64,000 nucleotides of DNA from G965205725 sp965205725 (lineage in GTDB: Bacteria; Pseudomonadota; Gammaproteobacteria; Pseudomonadales; Halieaceae), in NCBI GenBank assembly GCA_965205725.1, contig OZ242189.1, positions 1,798,001 to 1,862,000 of the forward strand, in the 5' to 3' direction. Positions 8,395-17,067 of the stretch are shown piece by piece. Numbering within the stretch: position 1 is the first letter of the stretch; every line of letters begins with the position of its first letter. The position numbers were made by a program, and so were the translations under genes. The notes beneath the pieces were generated by a model, which saw nothing but the letters and a program-made list of their open reading frames with translations, searched no databases and had not been told where the DNA came from.

Positions 8395-9568
8395 CCACAG
8401 CATCTGCCAGATAGTCGACATTCATTGCGTTGACTCCTGCCACATTGATGCGCGAAGAGCCGACCATGTAAACACTATGTTCATCGCGCAATCGTGCAAC
8501 CTGCTCCTGAGTCAACCCAAGAAAAGAAAACATGCCCTTCTCGCGCTGAATGAAACCAAAATCTTCACCAGTGGCACGGCCCAGCTTATCCACGAGCAGC
8601 AGGCGCAAATCATTGATACGGTGACACATATCCGCCAGCTCTTGGCGCCACAGGGTGTTCAAATCATCACTGGCGAAAACTTTTCCCGCCAAAATAGAAC
8701 CATGCGCTGGAGGCATCGAATAGATGCGCCGCGCTGCAACCGTTCCCTGACTCTGAATAGCCTGCGCTCGGTCTGCATCGGCGGCGACAATCACAGAGGC
8801 ACCCACACGCTCTCGATAGAGCCCCATGTTTTTGGAACAGGATGCAGCGACGATTACTTCGGGCGCCGCGTCTACCAGTTGCCTTAATCCGTAGGCATCT
8901 TCCTCCAAACCATCGCCCAGGCCCTGGTATGCAAAATCGACAAATGGGGTAAACCCGGTCTCCTGCGCCAGCGCGGCGATAGTGCGCCACTGCTCTCGAT
9001 TGAGATCGGCGCCACACGGGTTGTGACAGCAACCGTGCAGCAGAACAACATCGCCGCGCTGTGCCATTTTCAAGTCAGCCATCATCCCATCGAAATCAAC
9101 AGAGTGAGTGTCCGCTGCATAATAGCGATACTCCGAAAACTCCAGGCCAACGCCGCCTAGCAGAGGGACGTGGTTTGGCCAGGTGGGGCTGCTGACCCAC
9201 ACTTTAGCGTCCGGGCGAGCTGCTTTTACCAACTCGGCGCCCAGCCGCAATGCGCCGCAACCACCAGGAGTCTGAATGCTCATCACCCGCTCATTGTGTA
9301 GTGCAGCGTTATCCGCTCCCAGCAATAGCTGCTTAATGCCGGTATTGAAATCCGCGTCGCCAACGGGTGCTATATAAACCTTGCTGGTTTCCTCGGCCAC
9401 CAGTCGCTGCTGCGCATAGCGAATAGCCTCAAAGACCGGCGTAACTCCCTGGTCATCCATGTAAACACCCACAGTCAGGTCGACTTTATCGGGGCTGGGG
9501 TCGTCTTTACAGAGGGCTGAAAGGCCCAGAATGGGGTCGGCAGGTAACTGCTCAAGCTGTTCAAACAT
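8381..9568 (-). CDS. Aromatic amino acid aminotransferase (AspC/TyrB family)
   Basis: A 395-residue PLP-dependent class I aminotransferase of the AspC/TyrB subgroup. The N-terminal KVDLTVGVYMDDQG is characteristic, the HNPCGAD motif contacts PLP, and the Schiff-base lysine lies in ASCSKNMGLYRERVGA. It follows the phenylalanine hydroxylase by 23 bp. In Pseudomonas the phhABC operon has this same pairing, where PhhC transaminates tyrosine to 4-hydroxyphenylpyruvate. The most likely role is therefore the second step of phenylalanine/tyrosine breakdown. A general aspartate/aromatic role is also possible. Confidence 0.85.
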   Translation of the reverse strand: MFEQLEQLPADPILGLSALCKDDPSPDKVDLTVGVYMDDQGVTPVFEAIRYAQQRLVAEETSKVYIAPVGDADFNTGIKQLLLGADNAALHNERVMSIQTPGGCGALRLGAELVKAARPDAKVWVSSPTWPNHVPLLGGVGLEFSEYRYYAADTHSVDFDGMMADLKMAQRGDVVLLHGCCHNPCGADLNREQWRTIAALAQETGFTPFVDFAYQGLGDGLEEDAYGLRQLVDAAPEVIVAASCSKNMGLYRERVGASVIVAADADRAQAIQSQGTVAARRIYSMPPAHGSILAGKVFASDDLNTLWRQELADMCHRINDLRLLLVDKLGRATGEDFGFIQREKGMFSFLGLTQEQVARLRDEHSVYMVGSSRINVAGVNAMNVDYLADAVAKVL

Positions 9569-9591
9569 AGTGAACTCCGATGTCGATAGAA

Positions 9592-11322
9592 CTAGGGGTG
9601 GGGATTGTCTAACAGTCTCAGGCCACGCTCAATAAGCTGGGCCTGTACAGCGCCTTCTTTTGCCAAAATTGCCAAACTCATTCGCAGTTGCGTCGCCAAC
9701 GGTGAATCTGATTCCACTAGCTCCAGCATGTCCAACTGCAGAAGCCAGCTTGCGGGTGCCTGTGACTGAATATGCGCATACAAACGCTGCAACTGCTGCG
9801 CATCCCTCACACCCGACTCGCGTAAATCTGCTAACTGTCGATAGAGCTCAAATTCAAGCTGATCATGGTCGTCGGCGGGTGCAGGAGGGACACTGCCTGT
9901 GGGCCGCTGTGGATACACTTCAAATCGGGAGGGGTCAGCCGCACCAGGATAGACCGAGACAATCCTCTCACCAATTGCCATATCGTAGTTACCCCAGGCA
10001 GGCTCAAATAATAACTCTCCTGCCGGCCCAGTTACGGTGCACTCGCTAAAACTCATCAGTACGTTTAAATGCTGGTGTTTATAGATGTGCTTGAGATGGC
10101 CGCAAACAGTAACCCCCGAAACAAATTCCATAAGGACTTCTGTGTCCCGCTTGATGCCAAGCATTTGCAAGTCGTACTCGCTGGCCAACTCCAGTGGTTG
10201 CATCAGATTGCACAATCGCCCTACGGGAGAACCAAAACCTTCGATGTGCTCAGCAACACCCTGGCCGTCGATTTCAACACCCTCACAGGCCAGTTGGGTG
10301 GGGCCTTGGGTGCCAATATAAATCTCGCGACCAATAGCATTGGTTTGCAGGCGCGCCAGCAAGCCGCTGACCTGCAAGCCTGAAGTGTACTCCAGCGTGG
10401 TCACCACCTCGCTGTCAATTGCACACTGCAAGGACTCCGCACCCCCCCGCCGAAAGCACATGGTATCGGCAAACTCCTCCAATATCTGTGTCAAATGCCG
10501 GCAGCTCTTGGTAACGAAAAGCTGTGGTTGTTCGCGGGTAATATCGTAACTGGTAAGAATAGCGTCAGCAGTGAGCGGGAGCTTGTTCACTTCAGCCTTT
10601 AAACAGGTATTGCTCTCTCCCAGTGAAGAAAGCAGACCGGCGCCAAATAGCCTGAATTCTGCAGACGTTCCCACCAGCCCATACTCCACAGTCCACCAGT
10701 GCAGCCGGCCCAATAGCGCCAATTCAGATGGCGGACCTTCAAATTGCCCCAACTCTTCCAGCGCCGCTTCTGCCTTTCGAATATCAGCATCGCTCGAACA
10801 CGGGTTTTGCTTGGCGATTGAAAGCTGCCGTATCGCCTCATAGGTTGCCAAATCATGCGCGGTGTACATCGCCTTAACGCCAATTTCACCAAACCGCTGC
10901 AGGTATTCGGAATACTCGGGGTCGGCGATTATCGGCGCGTGTCCAGCCGCCTCGTGGATAATATCTGGCGCCGGTGTATACAGAATTTGATCAACACTGC
11001 GCATATCCATCGCAATTGCCAGAATTCTGTTTTTTTGCAGTTCCATAAATGCCTGGGGTGGAATAAAGCCATCCACCGCGATTGCGCGCCACCCCAGCCG
11101 CGCCAGGCATTTATTCATTTCCTCAATGGAGGGAATGCGCTCCGCCGAGATACCCGTCTCGGCCAAGCCATCAAAGTAAACAGCGTGAGCAGAGCCCCGC
11201 AACTGATACATCAACTGTCGCATCACATAACGCCAGACCGCCTGGTCGCGAGGACTGTAGCGCTGCTGGTAGGACTGTTCGGCGACAAACTGCCGCAGAT
11301 GAGTTGGAATATCTTCAAACAT
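9592..11322 (-). CDS. phhA: Aromatic amino acid (phenylalanine) 4-hydroxylase, long form
   Basis: A pterin-dependent non-haem iron monooxygenase that should convert phenylalanine to tyrosine. The iron ligands are in IIHEAAGHAP (His123, Glu124 is the conserved neighbour, His128), with the third ligand expected in WWTVEYGLVG. At about 576 residues it is roughly twice the usual ~265-residue bacterial enzyme. The catalytic domain is N-terminal, and a C-terminal extension of about 280 residues has no obvious motif. I chose ATG 11322; a GTG two codons upstream also exists. It is followed closely by the aromatic aminotransferase. No pterin dehydratase (phhB) is adjacent. Confidence 0.88.
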   Translation of the reverse strand: MFEDIPTHLRQFVAEQSYQQRYSPRDQAVWRYVMRQLMYQLRGSAHAVYFDGLAETGISAERIPSIEEMNKCLARLGWRAIAVDGFIPPQAFMELQKNRILAIAMDMRSVDQILYTPAPDIIHEAAGHAPIIADPEYSEYLQRFGEIGVKAMYTAHDLATYEAIRQLSIAKQNPCSSDADIRKAEAALEELGQFEGPPSELALLGRLHWWTVEYGLVGTSAEFRLFGAGLLSSLGESNTCLKAEVNKLPLTADAILTSYDITREQPQLFVTKSCRHLTQILEEFADTMCFRRGGAESLQCAIDSEVVTTLEYTSGLQVSGLLARLQTNAIGREIYIGTQGPTQLACEGVEIDGQGVAEHIEGFGSPVGRLCNLMQPLELASEYDLQMLGIKRDTEVLMEFVSGVTVCGHLKHIYKHQHLNVLMSFSECTVTGPAGELLFEPAWGNYDMAIGERIVSVYPGAADPSRFEVYPQRPTGSVPPAPADDHDQLEFELYRQLADLRESGVRDAQQLQRLYAHIQSQAPASWLLQLDMLELVESDSPLATQLRMSLAILAKEGAVQAQLIERGLRLLDNPHP

Positions 11323-11346
11323 AAACACAGTCTAGCGGTTTTGCGT

Positions 11347-11361
11347 GGCAAGATGCTTGCC
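11347..11361. promoter_or_regulatory. Perfect palindrome upstream of phhA
   Basis: GGCAAG-ATG-CTTGCC, a 6-bp perfect inverted repeat with a 3-nt centre, lies 25 bp upstream of the phhA start. It could be an operator or simply a hairpin in the leader. It does not match the TyrR/PhhR consensus. Confidence 0.3.
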
Positions 11362-11458
11362 AAAAAGTTGTACTTGGAAGGATATACATGAGTAATCTTG
11401 CGCGGGAGCAATCAATCTGAGGATTTTCGCCCTTCCTGATTGCCATTGTGAACAGTCT

Positions 11459-11611
11459 GAGACCTTTGCACGAAAGCCATTTCACCGGCACGCTGTCGTC
11501 CGCCTGCTGTTGGTAAAATCGTCCTCAATCGGTCATTGATACCCATAAACTCCCCCATTGCGTGCGTTTTACCTGGCCTGCAAGCGACATCATCTTCCGT
11601 GCAAAAGCCTC
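11459..11611. mobile_element. IS5-family-like miniature element (MITE or deletion remnant)
   Basis: A 153-bp segment is bounded by imperfect terminal inverted repeats that match at 15 of 18 positions (left GAGACCTTTGCACGAAAG, right end read on the minus strand GAGGCTTTTGCACGGAAG). These ends resemble those of IS5-family elements. The interior has no transposase gene, only short frames on the minus strand (one reading MGINDRLRTILPTAGG). It sits between phhA and the sodium symporter gene. No clear target-site duplication could be fixed. Confidence 0.6.
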
Positions 11612-11628
11612 AATGAGTATGCCCGCAG

Positions 11629-12999
11629 CTATTGGTTGAGGCTTGTAACGAAGATCAGGCAAATAGCGGCGGGAGCAATGTAGCGTATCGCAAACCGCCA
11701 GTAATCGTAGATCCAGTTGGCTTGCAGCCCCAACTCATCACGGGTTGATTCCTTTGACATCACCCAACCGGCAAACAATGCTATCAGCAACCCGTTGAGG
11801 GGCAGCATGATATTGGAAATCAGGAAGTCCATCAGGTCAAAGATGGTTTTATCCCGCAGTAATGCCAGCAGGGAAAAGGGTTTGAAATCCTGCCAAAGAT
11901 TAAACGACAGGGCCGCGAAAATACCGACCAGCCAGGCGGTGGCACCTGACCAGAATGCCATGACTGAACGCTTCATTCCCGCATCGTTAAACCAGGAGAC
12001 AACCGGTTCCAGCATCCCTATTGCGGTGGTAAAAGCGGCAAAAAACAACAGGATAAAAAATAACAGGCCGAGTAAATGACCGCCGGGCATCTGGCCGAAG
12101 GCGATAGGCAGGGTGACAAAGATTAACCCGGGCCCTTCCGCAGGGTCCAGGCCATACTGGAACACCACAGGAAAGATGGCAATACCGGCCAGTAACGCGA
12201 CCAGGGTGTCGGCTATGGCAATCGTGGCGGCTGAAACAGGCAGCGAGTAGTGTTTGGGCATGTAGGAGCCGTAGGTCATCAAAACCCCAACCCCAATAGC
12301 GACCGAGAAAAAGGCCTGCCCCAATGCGATTGCAACAGTCGCAGGGGTTAGTTTGGAAAAATCAGGCGTGAACAGAAATTGCAGGCCGCCTTTAATATCA
12401 GCGTTAAAAACTGAATTGATCACCATGACGACCAGCAGCAGAAATAGTATCGGCATCATGAATTTTGCCAGTTTTTCAATGCCGCCCTGCACCCCGCGAC
12501 TGACGACAAAGACTACCGTACCCATAAACAGGGTATGCATGATGAGGAGTTGAACAGGAGAGCTCAGCAGTTGGTCAAAGGCTGTGTTGGAATCGGCCCC
12601 GGTGAACCCGTTAAAACTGTTTAGTGCTGCTTTGCCAATATAATCAATAGACCATCCAGCCACAACGCTGTAGTAGCTGAGGCCAAGCAGCGGAATCAGA
12701 ATGCTGAACCAGCCCACCAGTTGCCAGTGTGGGCTGGCTTTTTCAGCGGTACTTAAAGCGCGTATGGTGGACACGGGGCTCTGCTGACCACGCCTTCCGA
12801 TACTGAGTTCAGCCATGATGATGGGGATGCCCAGTAGCAGCACGAAACCCAGATAAACAATAACGAACGCGCCTCCGCCATTTTCGCCGGCGATAAAAGG
12901 AAACCGCCAAAGATTTCCCAGCCCAATAGCCGCGCCGACCGTGGCCAGCAAAAAGGCTGCACGGGAAGACCATTGCTCTTGTTTATGGGCCGCAGCCAT
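11629..12999 (-). CDS. Sodium-dependent transporter, NSS/SNF family
   Basis: A Na+-coupled symporter of the neurotransmitter:sodium symporter family (LeuT fold), 456 residues with about 11-12 hydrophobic segments. The first helix shows the family signature GAAIGLGNLWRFPF, followed by ENGGGAF, which form the sodium and substrate sites. Bacterial members import amino acids such as tryptophan, tyrosine, leucine or alanine. Its position between an aromatic hydroxylase and an aminotransferase makes an aromatic amino acid substrate plausible, but this is inference. The start at 12999 lies 30 bp downstream of the stop of the 13030-14199 aminotransferase, so the two may be one transcript. Confidence 0.88.
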   Translation of the reverse strand: MAAAHKQEQWSSRAAFLLATVGAAIGLGNLWRFPFIAGENGGGAFVIVYLGFVLLLGIPIIMAELSIGRRGQQSPVSTIRALSTAEKASPHWQLVGWFSILIPLLGLSYYSVVAGWSIDYIGKAALNSFNGFTGADSNTAFDQLLSSPVQLLIMHTLFMGTVVFVVSRGVQGGIEKLAKFMMPILFLLLVVMVINSVFNADIKGGLQFLFTPDFSKLTPATVAIALGQAFFSVAIGVGVLMTYGSYMPKHYSLPVSAATIAIADTLVALLAGIAIFPVVFQYGLDPAEGPGLIFVTLPIAFGQMPGGHLLGLLFFILLFFAAFTTAIGMLEPVVSWFNDAGMKRSVMAFWSGATAWLVGIFAALSFNLWQDFKPFSLLALLRDKTIFDLMDFLISNIMLPLNGLLIALFAGWVMSKESTRDELGLQANWIYDYWRFAIRYIAPAAICLIFVTSLNQ

Positions 13000-13029
13000 T
13001 GATGTTACCCCCCGCTGGTTCAGTTATTG

Positions 13030-14199
13030 TTATCTTCCGGTAAAGAAAGTTTCGAGCCGGTCCATCGCCTCGTTGATTCTTGCATAAGGCTCAGCACCAA
13101 AACAAACACGCAGGTGGCCTTCACCGGCAGCTCCGTAAAAGCTACCCGCCTCAACCACAACGTGAGTTTGGTTCAAAATTTCTTCGGCCAGTTCTGCTGA
13201 AGTTTGTTCGAATGCGCTGATATCCGGAAAAGCATAGATGGTGCCCTCCGGGCGAGGGCAAATTATTCCGGGTATTGTATTAAGCCGGTTGCAGACTAAT
13301 TCCATACGGCGCCGGTCTTCTTCGACCATGCTCTCCACACACTGCTGCGGCCCGGTAATCGCTGCCAGTCCACCGGCCTGAATAAAGACATTCAAGTGCG
13401 TAACGTCGTTTGTAGTTATCTTGAGAAGAGCACTCAACAGTTGCTGATCGGCAACCGCATAACCCATGCGCCAGCCGTCCATTGCGTAACCTTTGGTGAA
13501 AGCAAAGAGGGTGATGGTGCGCTGTTTCATGCCGGGCAATGAAGCAATGCTGATATGTTGCTGACCCTGGTAGGTAATTTGTTCGTACACCTCGTCGGAC
13601 ATAACGAGTAGATCGTGCTGAATCGCTAAATCGGCGATGCGTTGCAGCTCTTCCTGACTGAATACCCGGCCGGTAGGGTTAGCGGGGTTAACAAGGGTTA
13701 TCATTCGAGTGTTTGGAGTGATCTGGTTTTCAATAGCGTCGGTATCAATCCTGAAGCCGGATTTTTTATCAAGTGGCACAAGTACTACTTTCCCACCGGC
13801 CAGCTCAATTTTGTTGATGTGCTGCGGATAATAAGGCTCAAGTACAATCACTTCATCGCCGGGGTCCAGCGCTGCCATGCAGGTGGCGTAGGAACCGTGG
13901 GTCAGGCCGTTGACGACCAGTATTTCATCGGCTGTCGCGCTGATACCGTTGACTCGGGCGAGCTTGCTGGACAGGGCTTCCCTGAAATGTAGTTCGCCGC
14001 GAAAATCACCGTAATGAACAACGCCGTCATCCAGGGCCTGTTTGGTAGCGGCTTTAATGTGCTCTGGCGTGTCAAAACTGGGACGCCCTACTTCCAGGTG
14101 AATCAGGTCGATGCCCTGGGCCATCAATGGGGCTGCTTTTTCATACATACCAAAGCTTTTGGGAGAAGTTTCGGTGATTCGTGTTGCTGGCCATTTCAT
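13030..14199 (-). CDS. PLP-dependent aminotransferase, class I/II
   Basis: A 389-residue fold-type I aminotransferase of the AspAT I-beta/AspB group. The VNPANPTG motif, the MSDEVYEQ segment and the PLP lysine in FAFTKGYAMDGWRMGYA are all present. It is separated by 30 bp from the sodium:amino acid symporter gene downstream and probably shares its transcript. Substrate cannot be read from sequence; related enzymes act on aspartate, aromatic or branched-chain amino acids. The 173-bp gap upstream before the TetR stop codon shows no other gene. Confidence 0.85.
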   Translation of the reverse strand: MKWPATRITETSPKSFGMYEKAAPLMAQGIDLIHLEVGRPSFDTPEHIKAATKQALDDGVVHYGDFRGELHFREALSSKLARVNGISATADEILVVNGLTHGSYATCMAALDPGDEVIVLEPYYPQHINKIELAGGKVVLVPLDKKSGFRIDTDAIENQITPNTRMITLVNPANPTGRVFSQEELQRIADLAIQHDLLVMSDEVYEQITYQGQQHISIASLPGMKQRTITLFAFTKGYAMDGWRMGYAVADQQLLSALLKITTNDVTHLNVFIQAGGLAAITGPQQCVESMVEEDRRRMELVCNRLNTIPGIICPRPEGTIYAFPDISAFEQTSAELAEEILNQTHVVVEAGSFYGAAGEGHLRVCFGAEPYARINEAMDRLETFFTGR

Positions 14200-14372
14200 C
14201 AGTTGCGCACCTTTTCATCTGTTGCCGTCAGGCGGCGGTTGTTTAGCGAGGGAACCCTTTGCGCCAGAGTGTAGCGGACAAATCCGGGTTAAATGCCATC
14301 TAATAGAGGTCAATCACCCCAGTATTCTACAGTTCTGTTGTAGCTTTCAGCCTGCACAAAACGCAGGGGTGG

Positions 14373-15050
14373 CTAGCAGAGAGTCTTTGAGTGTTTAGTC
14401 TCAAACGCCATTACGTCCTTTTGCTGCTTTTTATCCAGCAATGCCTGCTGCTGATGTTTTGCTTTTTCGGTGAAATAGGGTTGCAGTACCTGCAAAATAA
14501 GCTGGTAACCCTCACCGATGCTTGGTTCGTCAACAGTGCGATCATGCATGTCCAGGTGTGGTATCCACTGATCGGTAATAAGCCAGGTTATTTGTGAGAT
14601 AGATTCAAGAGAAACCAGAGGCCGGGGATTGACTATGAGCCCGGCTTTGGCCAGCTCTTCGAAAAACAGCGCGACTTCTTTAAACCGCCTGCGTCTGTTA
14701 TCCATAAACAATACTTTAAGTCGCGCATCATTTTGTAACAGGGAGTTAAGCTCCCGATAGAAAAATCGAAACTGCCACATTGTTTTGATTTGGCGAGCAA
14801 ACATGAAATGCATATATTTCATAGTCGGGTGCAGGTGGTCTTCATACCAGCTTTCTGACATTTCCTTGTCGATACATTGAAAAATGGTTTGGATTACCTC
14901 TTCCTTGGTACGAAAGTGATAGTGCAAATTTCCCCGGCTCAGATGACATTCATCAGCAATGCGGTTGGTTGAAATGGCTTTAGTACCATGTTCGTTAAAC
15001 AGACTGATGGCGGTTTGAATAATCAGATCTTGAGTTTCTCTTGTCGACAT
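14373..15050 (-). CDS. TetR/AcrR family transcriptional regulator
   Basis: A 225-residue regulator with the N-terminal TetR helix-turn-helix: IIQTAISLFNEHGTKAIST followed by NRIADECHLSRGNLHYHF, then the FRTKEEVIQTIF helix. The rest is an all-helical ligand-binding domain ending in a Lys/Gln-rich tail. It lies 16 bp downstream of the alpha/beta hydrolase gene at the end of a three-gene minus-strand set headed by the metallo-hydrolase. It may regulate that set and the divergent TonB receptor at 17068. Its ligand is unknown. Confidence 0.85.
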   Translation of the reverse strand: MSTRETQDLIIQTAISLFNEHGTKAISTNRIADECHLSRGNLHYHFRTKEEVIQTIFQCIDKEMSESWYEDHLHPTMKYMHFMFARQIKTMWQFRFFYRELNSLLQNDARLKVLFMDNRRRRFKEVALFFEELAKAGLIVNPRPLVSLESISQITWLITDQWIPHLDMHDRTVDEPSIGEGYQLILQVLQPYFTEKAKHQQQALLDKKQQKDVMAFETKHSKTLC

Positions 15051-15066
15051 AAGCTATAGCTATTTC

Positions 15067-15882
15067 TTAATTGAGGCTGTGGACAAATTTGCTGATTACT
15101 TCGTTAAATTTTTCAGGTTCTTCAATGTGCGGCATGTGGTTGCTATTTTCAAAAAGCACAAACTCTGCACGCTTTGCCTGCCGAGCCAGTTTGCGGCCAG
15201 ACTCAATCGACAGCATGGACTCATCGGCACCCCAGCAGATTATTGTGGGGACGGGAAAGTCCATTACGACATCGCGAAAATCTCGAAGTGCCTGATCAAA
15301 AAATATGGCGCTTGCGATGGATTCAGGAGCCTGCGTCAATTCTGCAATCATCCAGTCAAAATCCTGGGGTTGAGGCTGCTGGTGTAACATCATTCCAATC
15401 AGGGTCTCGGATACGCTGTTGCGATCAGTTTGGATGAGCTGCATCCATTCACGCAACACCTCCAGACTAATAGGGCCCTCCGGATGATCATCGTACCTGA
15501 AATCACAAGCGCCTTGCTCTACTATAGCGGCGCCCTTGATATTCCGGTCACCGAATTGTTTTACATATTCCCACACCACCATCGCACCCATCGACCAACC
15601 CACCAGGACAGGGTCTTTTAGCCCAAGCTGGTGGATAAAATCATGTAAATCGAGAGCATAGTGGTGAACAGTGTGGCCAGAGGGCGTCATGGCCGAACGC
15701 CCGTGACCGCGAAAGTCCATTGCGATGGCGCGACACTGGCCATGCAACCCTTCAAGTTGTGGTCGAAAAAAACGCGAGCTGCACCACACCCCGTGCAAAA
15801 AGATAACCGGCTGGCCAGCTCCCTGCTCCTCATAGTAAATTGTACCGCTGGGCAGCTCTATATAATGGTGCTCAGTTGTCAT
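15067..15882 (-). CDS. Alpha/beta-fold hydrolase
   Basis: A cytoplasmic alpha/beta hydrolase of about 271 residues. FLHGVWCSS is the oxyanion-hole HG loop, GWSMGA carries the nucleophilic serine, and a late His in NSNHMPHIEEPEKF completes the triad. The start is placed at ATG 15882, which overlaps the end of the preceding metallo-hydrolase gene by 11 bp; an upstream in-frame ATG at 15906 is possible. Coupling to the secreted metallo-hydrolase suggests that both act on the same class of ester or lactone compounds. The substrate is unknown. Confidence 0.8.
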   Translation of the reverse strand: MTTEHHYIELPSGTIYYEEQGAGQPVIFLHGVWCSSRFFRPQLEGLHGQCRAIAMDFRGHGRSAMTPSGHTVHHYALDLHDFIHQLGLKDPVLVGWSMGAMVVWEYVKQFGDRNIKGAAIVEQGACDFRYDDHPEGPISLEVLREWMQLIQTDRNSVSETLIGMMLHQQPQPQDFDWMIAELTQAPESIASAIFFDQALRDFRDVVMDFPVPTIICWGADESMLSIESGRKLARQAKRAEFVLFENSNHMPHIEEPEKFNEVISKFVHSLN

Positions 15883-16825
15883 TGATAACCCCGGCAGGTT
15901 GGTCATTTCGTTCTATCAGGCTGGCGTAAACAATAGCCAGCAACTGGGGAGCCTTTATAAGATTGTTACCCCATTTTTCGTCCAGATCCTTGAGTGGCTC
16001 TCGGGCTATTAAGTCGTCTAATGTCACTCCCCTGGTAAGAGCGCTTAACACGCGCGCGCGGACGCTAGTGAGCATTTGAAGGTAAGCGATAACCTGCTCT
16101 CTGTTCGATAGACCTCCGTGACCGGGTATGATCCTGGTTTTTGATCCGGACATAGTGATGAGCTTTTCAGCAAAAGCAATCATGCCGTCGACGGACCCCC
16201 CGTTTTCGATATCAATGTAGGGATAGAATCCATTGAAGTAGCCATCACCTGTATGAATCACATCAGCTTCCAGGAAATGGATCAGCAGGTCGCCATCAGT
16301 ATGGGCATTTGGAACATGGATGGCTTGTACCGTGTGACCGTTCAGATGCAGCGTCATGGTCTTGTTGAAGGTTATAACAGGTAAATGATTGCTTGATGAC
16401 AATCGGTTTGCCCTTATACCTTTGACCCTTATGCCTTTGAGTAGGTGTTTGCGCGTATTGTCGTGGGCAATAATGGTGGCATTAGCCTGTGCCAGGTTGG
16501 CGTTGCCGCCGCTGTGGTCGCCATGAAAGTGTGAGTTTACTACGAAACTGATTGGCCGTCTGGTTAAACGCATTATGGCCGCGCGTATTTTATCGGTGAG
16601 CTGTGCGTATTGATCGTCAATAATAAATACACCATCGTCGCCAATTGAAACGCCGATGTTGCCGCCGAATCCCTGGAGCATATACACATTATTGTTTAGA
16701 TGCGTTGTGGTTACCGAGATTGTGTCAAAATCCGGAGCATCCACCTGTACTGATAAATCGGGAATACTCCCCGCCATAACCTGTGTCCGAAGGAGACAAA
16801 GAAGTATCAATGACAGTGGCTTCAT
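15872..16825 (-). CDS. Secreted metallo-beta-lactamase-fold hydrolase
   Basis: A 317-residue MBL-fold enzyme with an N-terminal signal peptide (MKPLSLILLCLLRTQVMAG), so periplasmic or exported. The zinc motif is HFHGDHSGG (HxHxDH), with further ligands in HVPNAHTDGD, the Asp in HTGDGYFN and the His in IIPGHGG. It belongs to the broad group of periplasmic MBL hydrolases often annotated only by fold; lactonase, esterase or thioester hydrolase activity are all open. It is the first gene of the set with the alpha/beta hydrolase and TetR genes and is divergent from a TonB-dependent receptor, suggesting uptake and processing of one external compound. Confidence 0.85.
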   Translation of the reverse strand: MKPLSLILLCLLRTQVMAGSIPDLSVQVDAPDFDTISVTTTHLNNNVYMLQGFGGNIGVSIGDDGVFIIDDQYAQLTDKIRAAIMRLTRRPISFVVNSHFHGDHSGGNANLAQANATIIAHDNTRKHLLKGIRVKGIRANRLSSSNHLPVITFNKTMTLHLNGHTVQAIHVPNAHTDGDLLIHFLEADVIHTGDGYFNGFYPYIDIENGGSVDGMIAFAEKLITMSGSKTRIIPGHGGLSNREQVIAYLQMLTSVRARVLSALTRGVTLDDLIAREPLKDLDEKWGNNLIKAPQLLAIVYASLIERNDQPAGVINDN

Positions 16826-17067
16826 TGAGGTATCACCCCATTCGTTAAAGTTGGTGTCGGCAGATTTTCAGTATCCGATTTCATGCTGGCACCGGTCAAT
16901 AATACTAGCAGTTTGTTGGATGCTGATAATTTTTACCCATAATTGTTAGGGCTGTAGACCTAATTTATGAGTTGCTTTTGCCTTTGGAAACGCAGTTAAA
17001 TTCTGCATGAATGGTTGTCAGCGAGCGCGAGTAAGCTTGATGATCAGGGGTTTACGGGAGGAAGATA
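16826..17067. promoter_or_regulatory. Divergent promoter region, MBL hydrolase / TonB receptor
   Basis: A 242-bp region, AT-rich near its centre, separates the two divergent genes. It is the natural target for the TetR regulator of the left-hand set. A GGGAGGAAGATA ribosome-binding site precedes the receptor ATG at 17068. I could not assign operators with confidence. Confidence 0.4.

Noticed and set aside
11360..11400. TyrR/PhhR box upstream of phhA
   Set aside because: TGTA and TACA half-sites are present but 12 nt apart, not the 10 needed for TGTAAA-N6-TTTACA.
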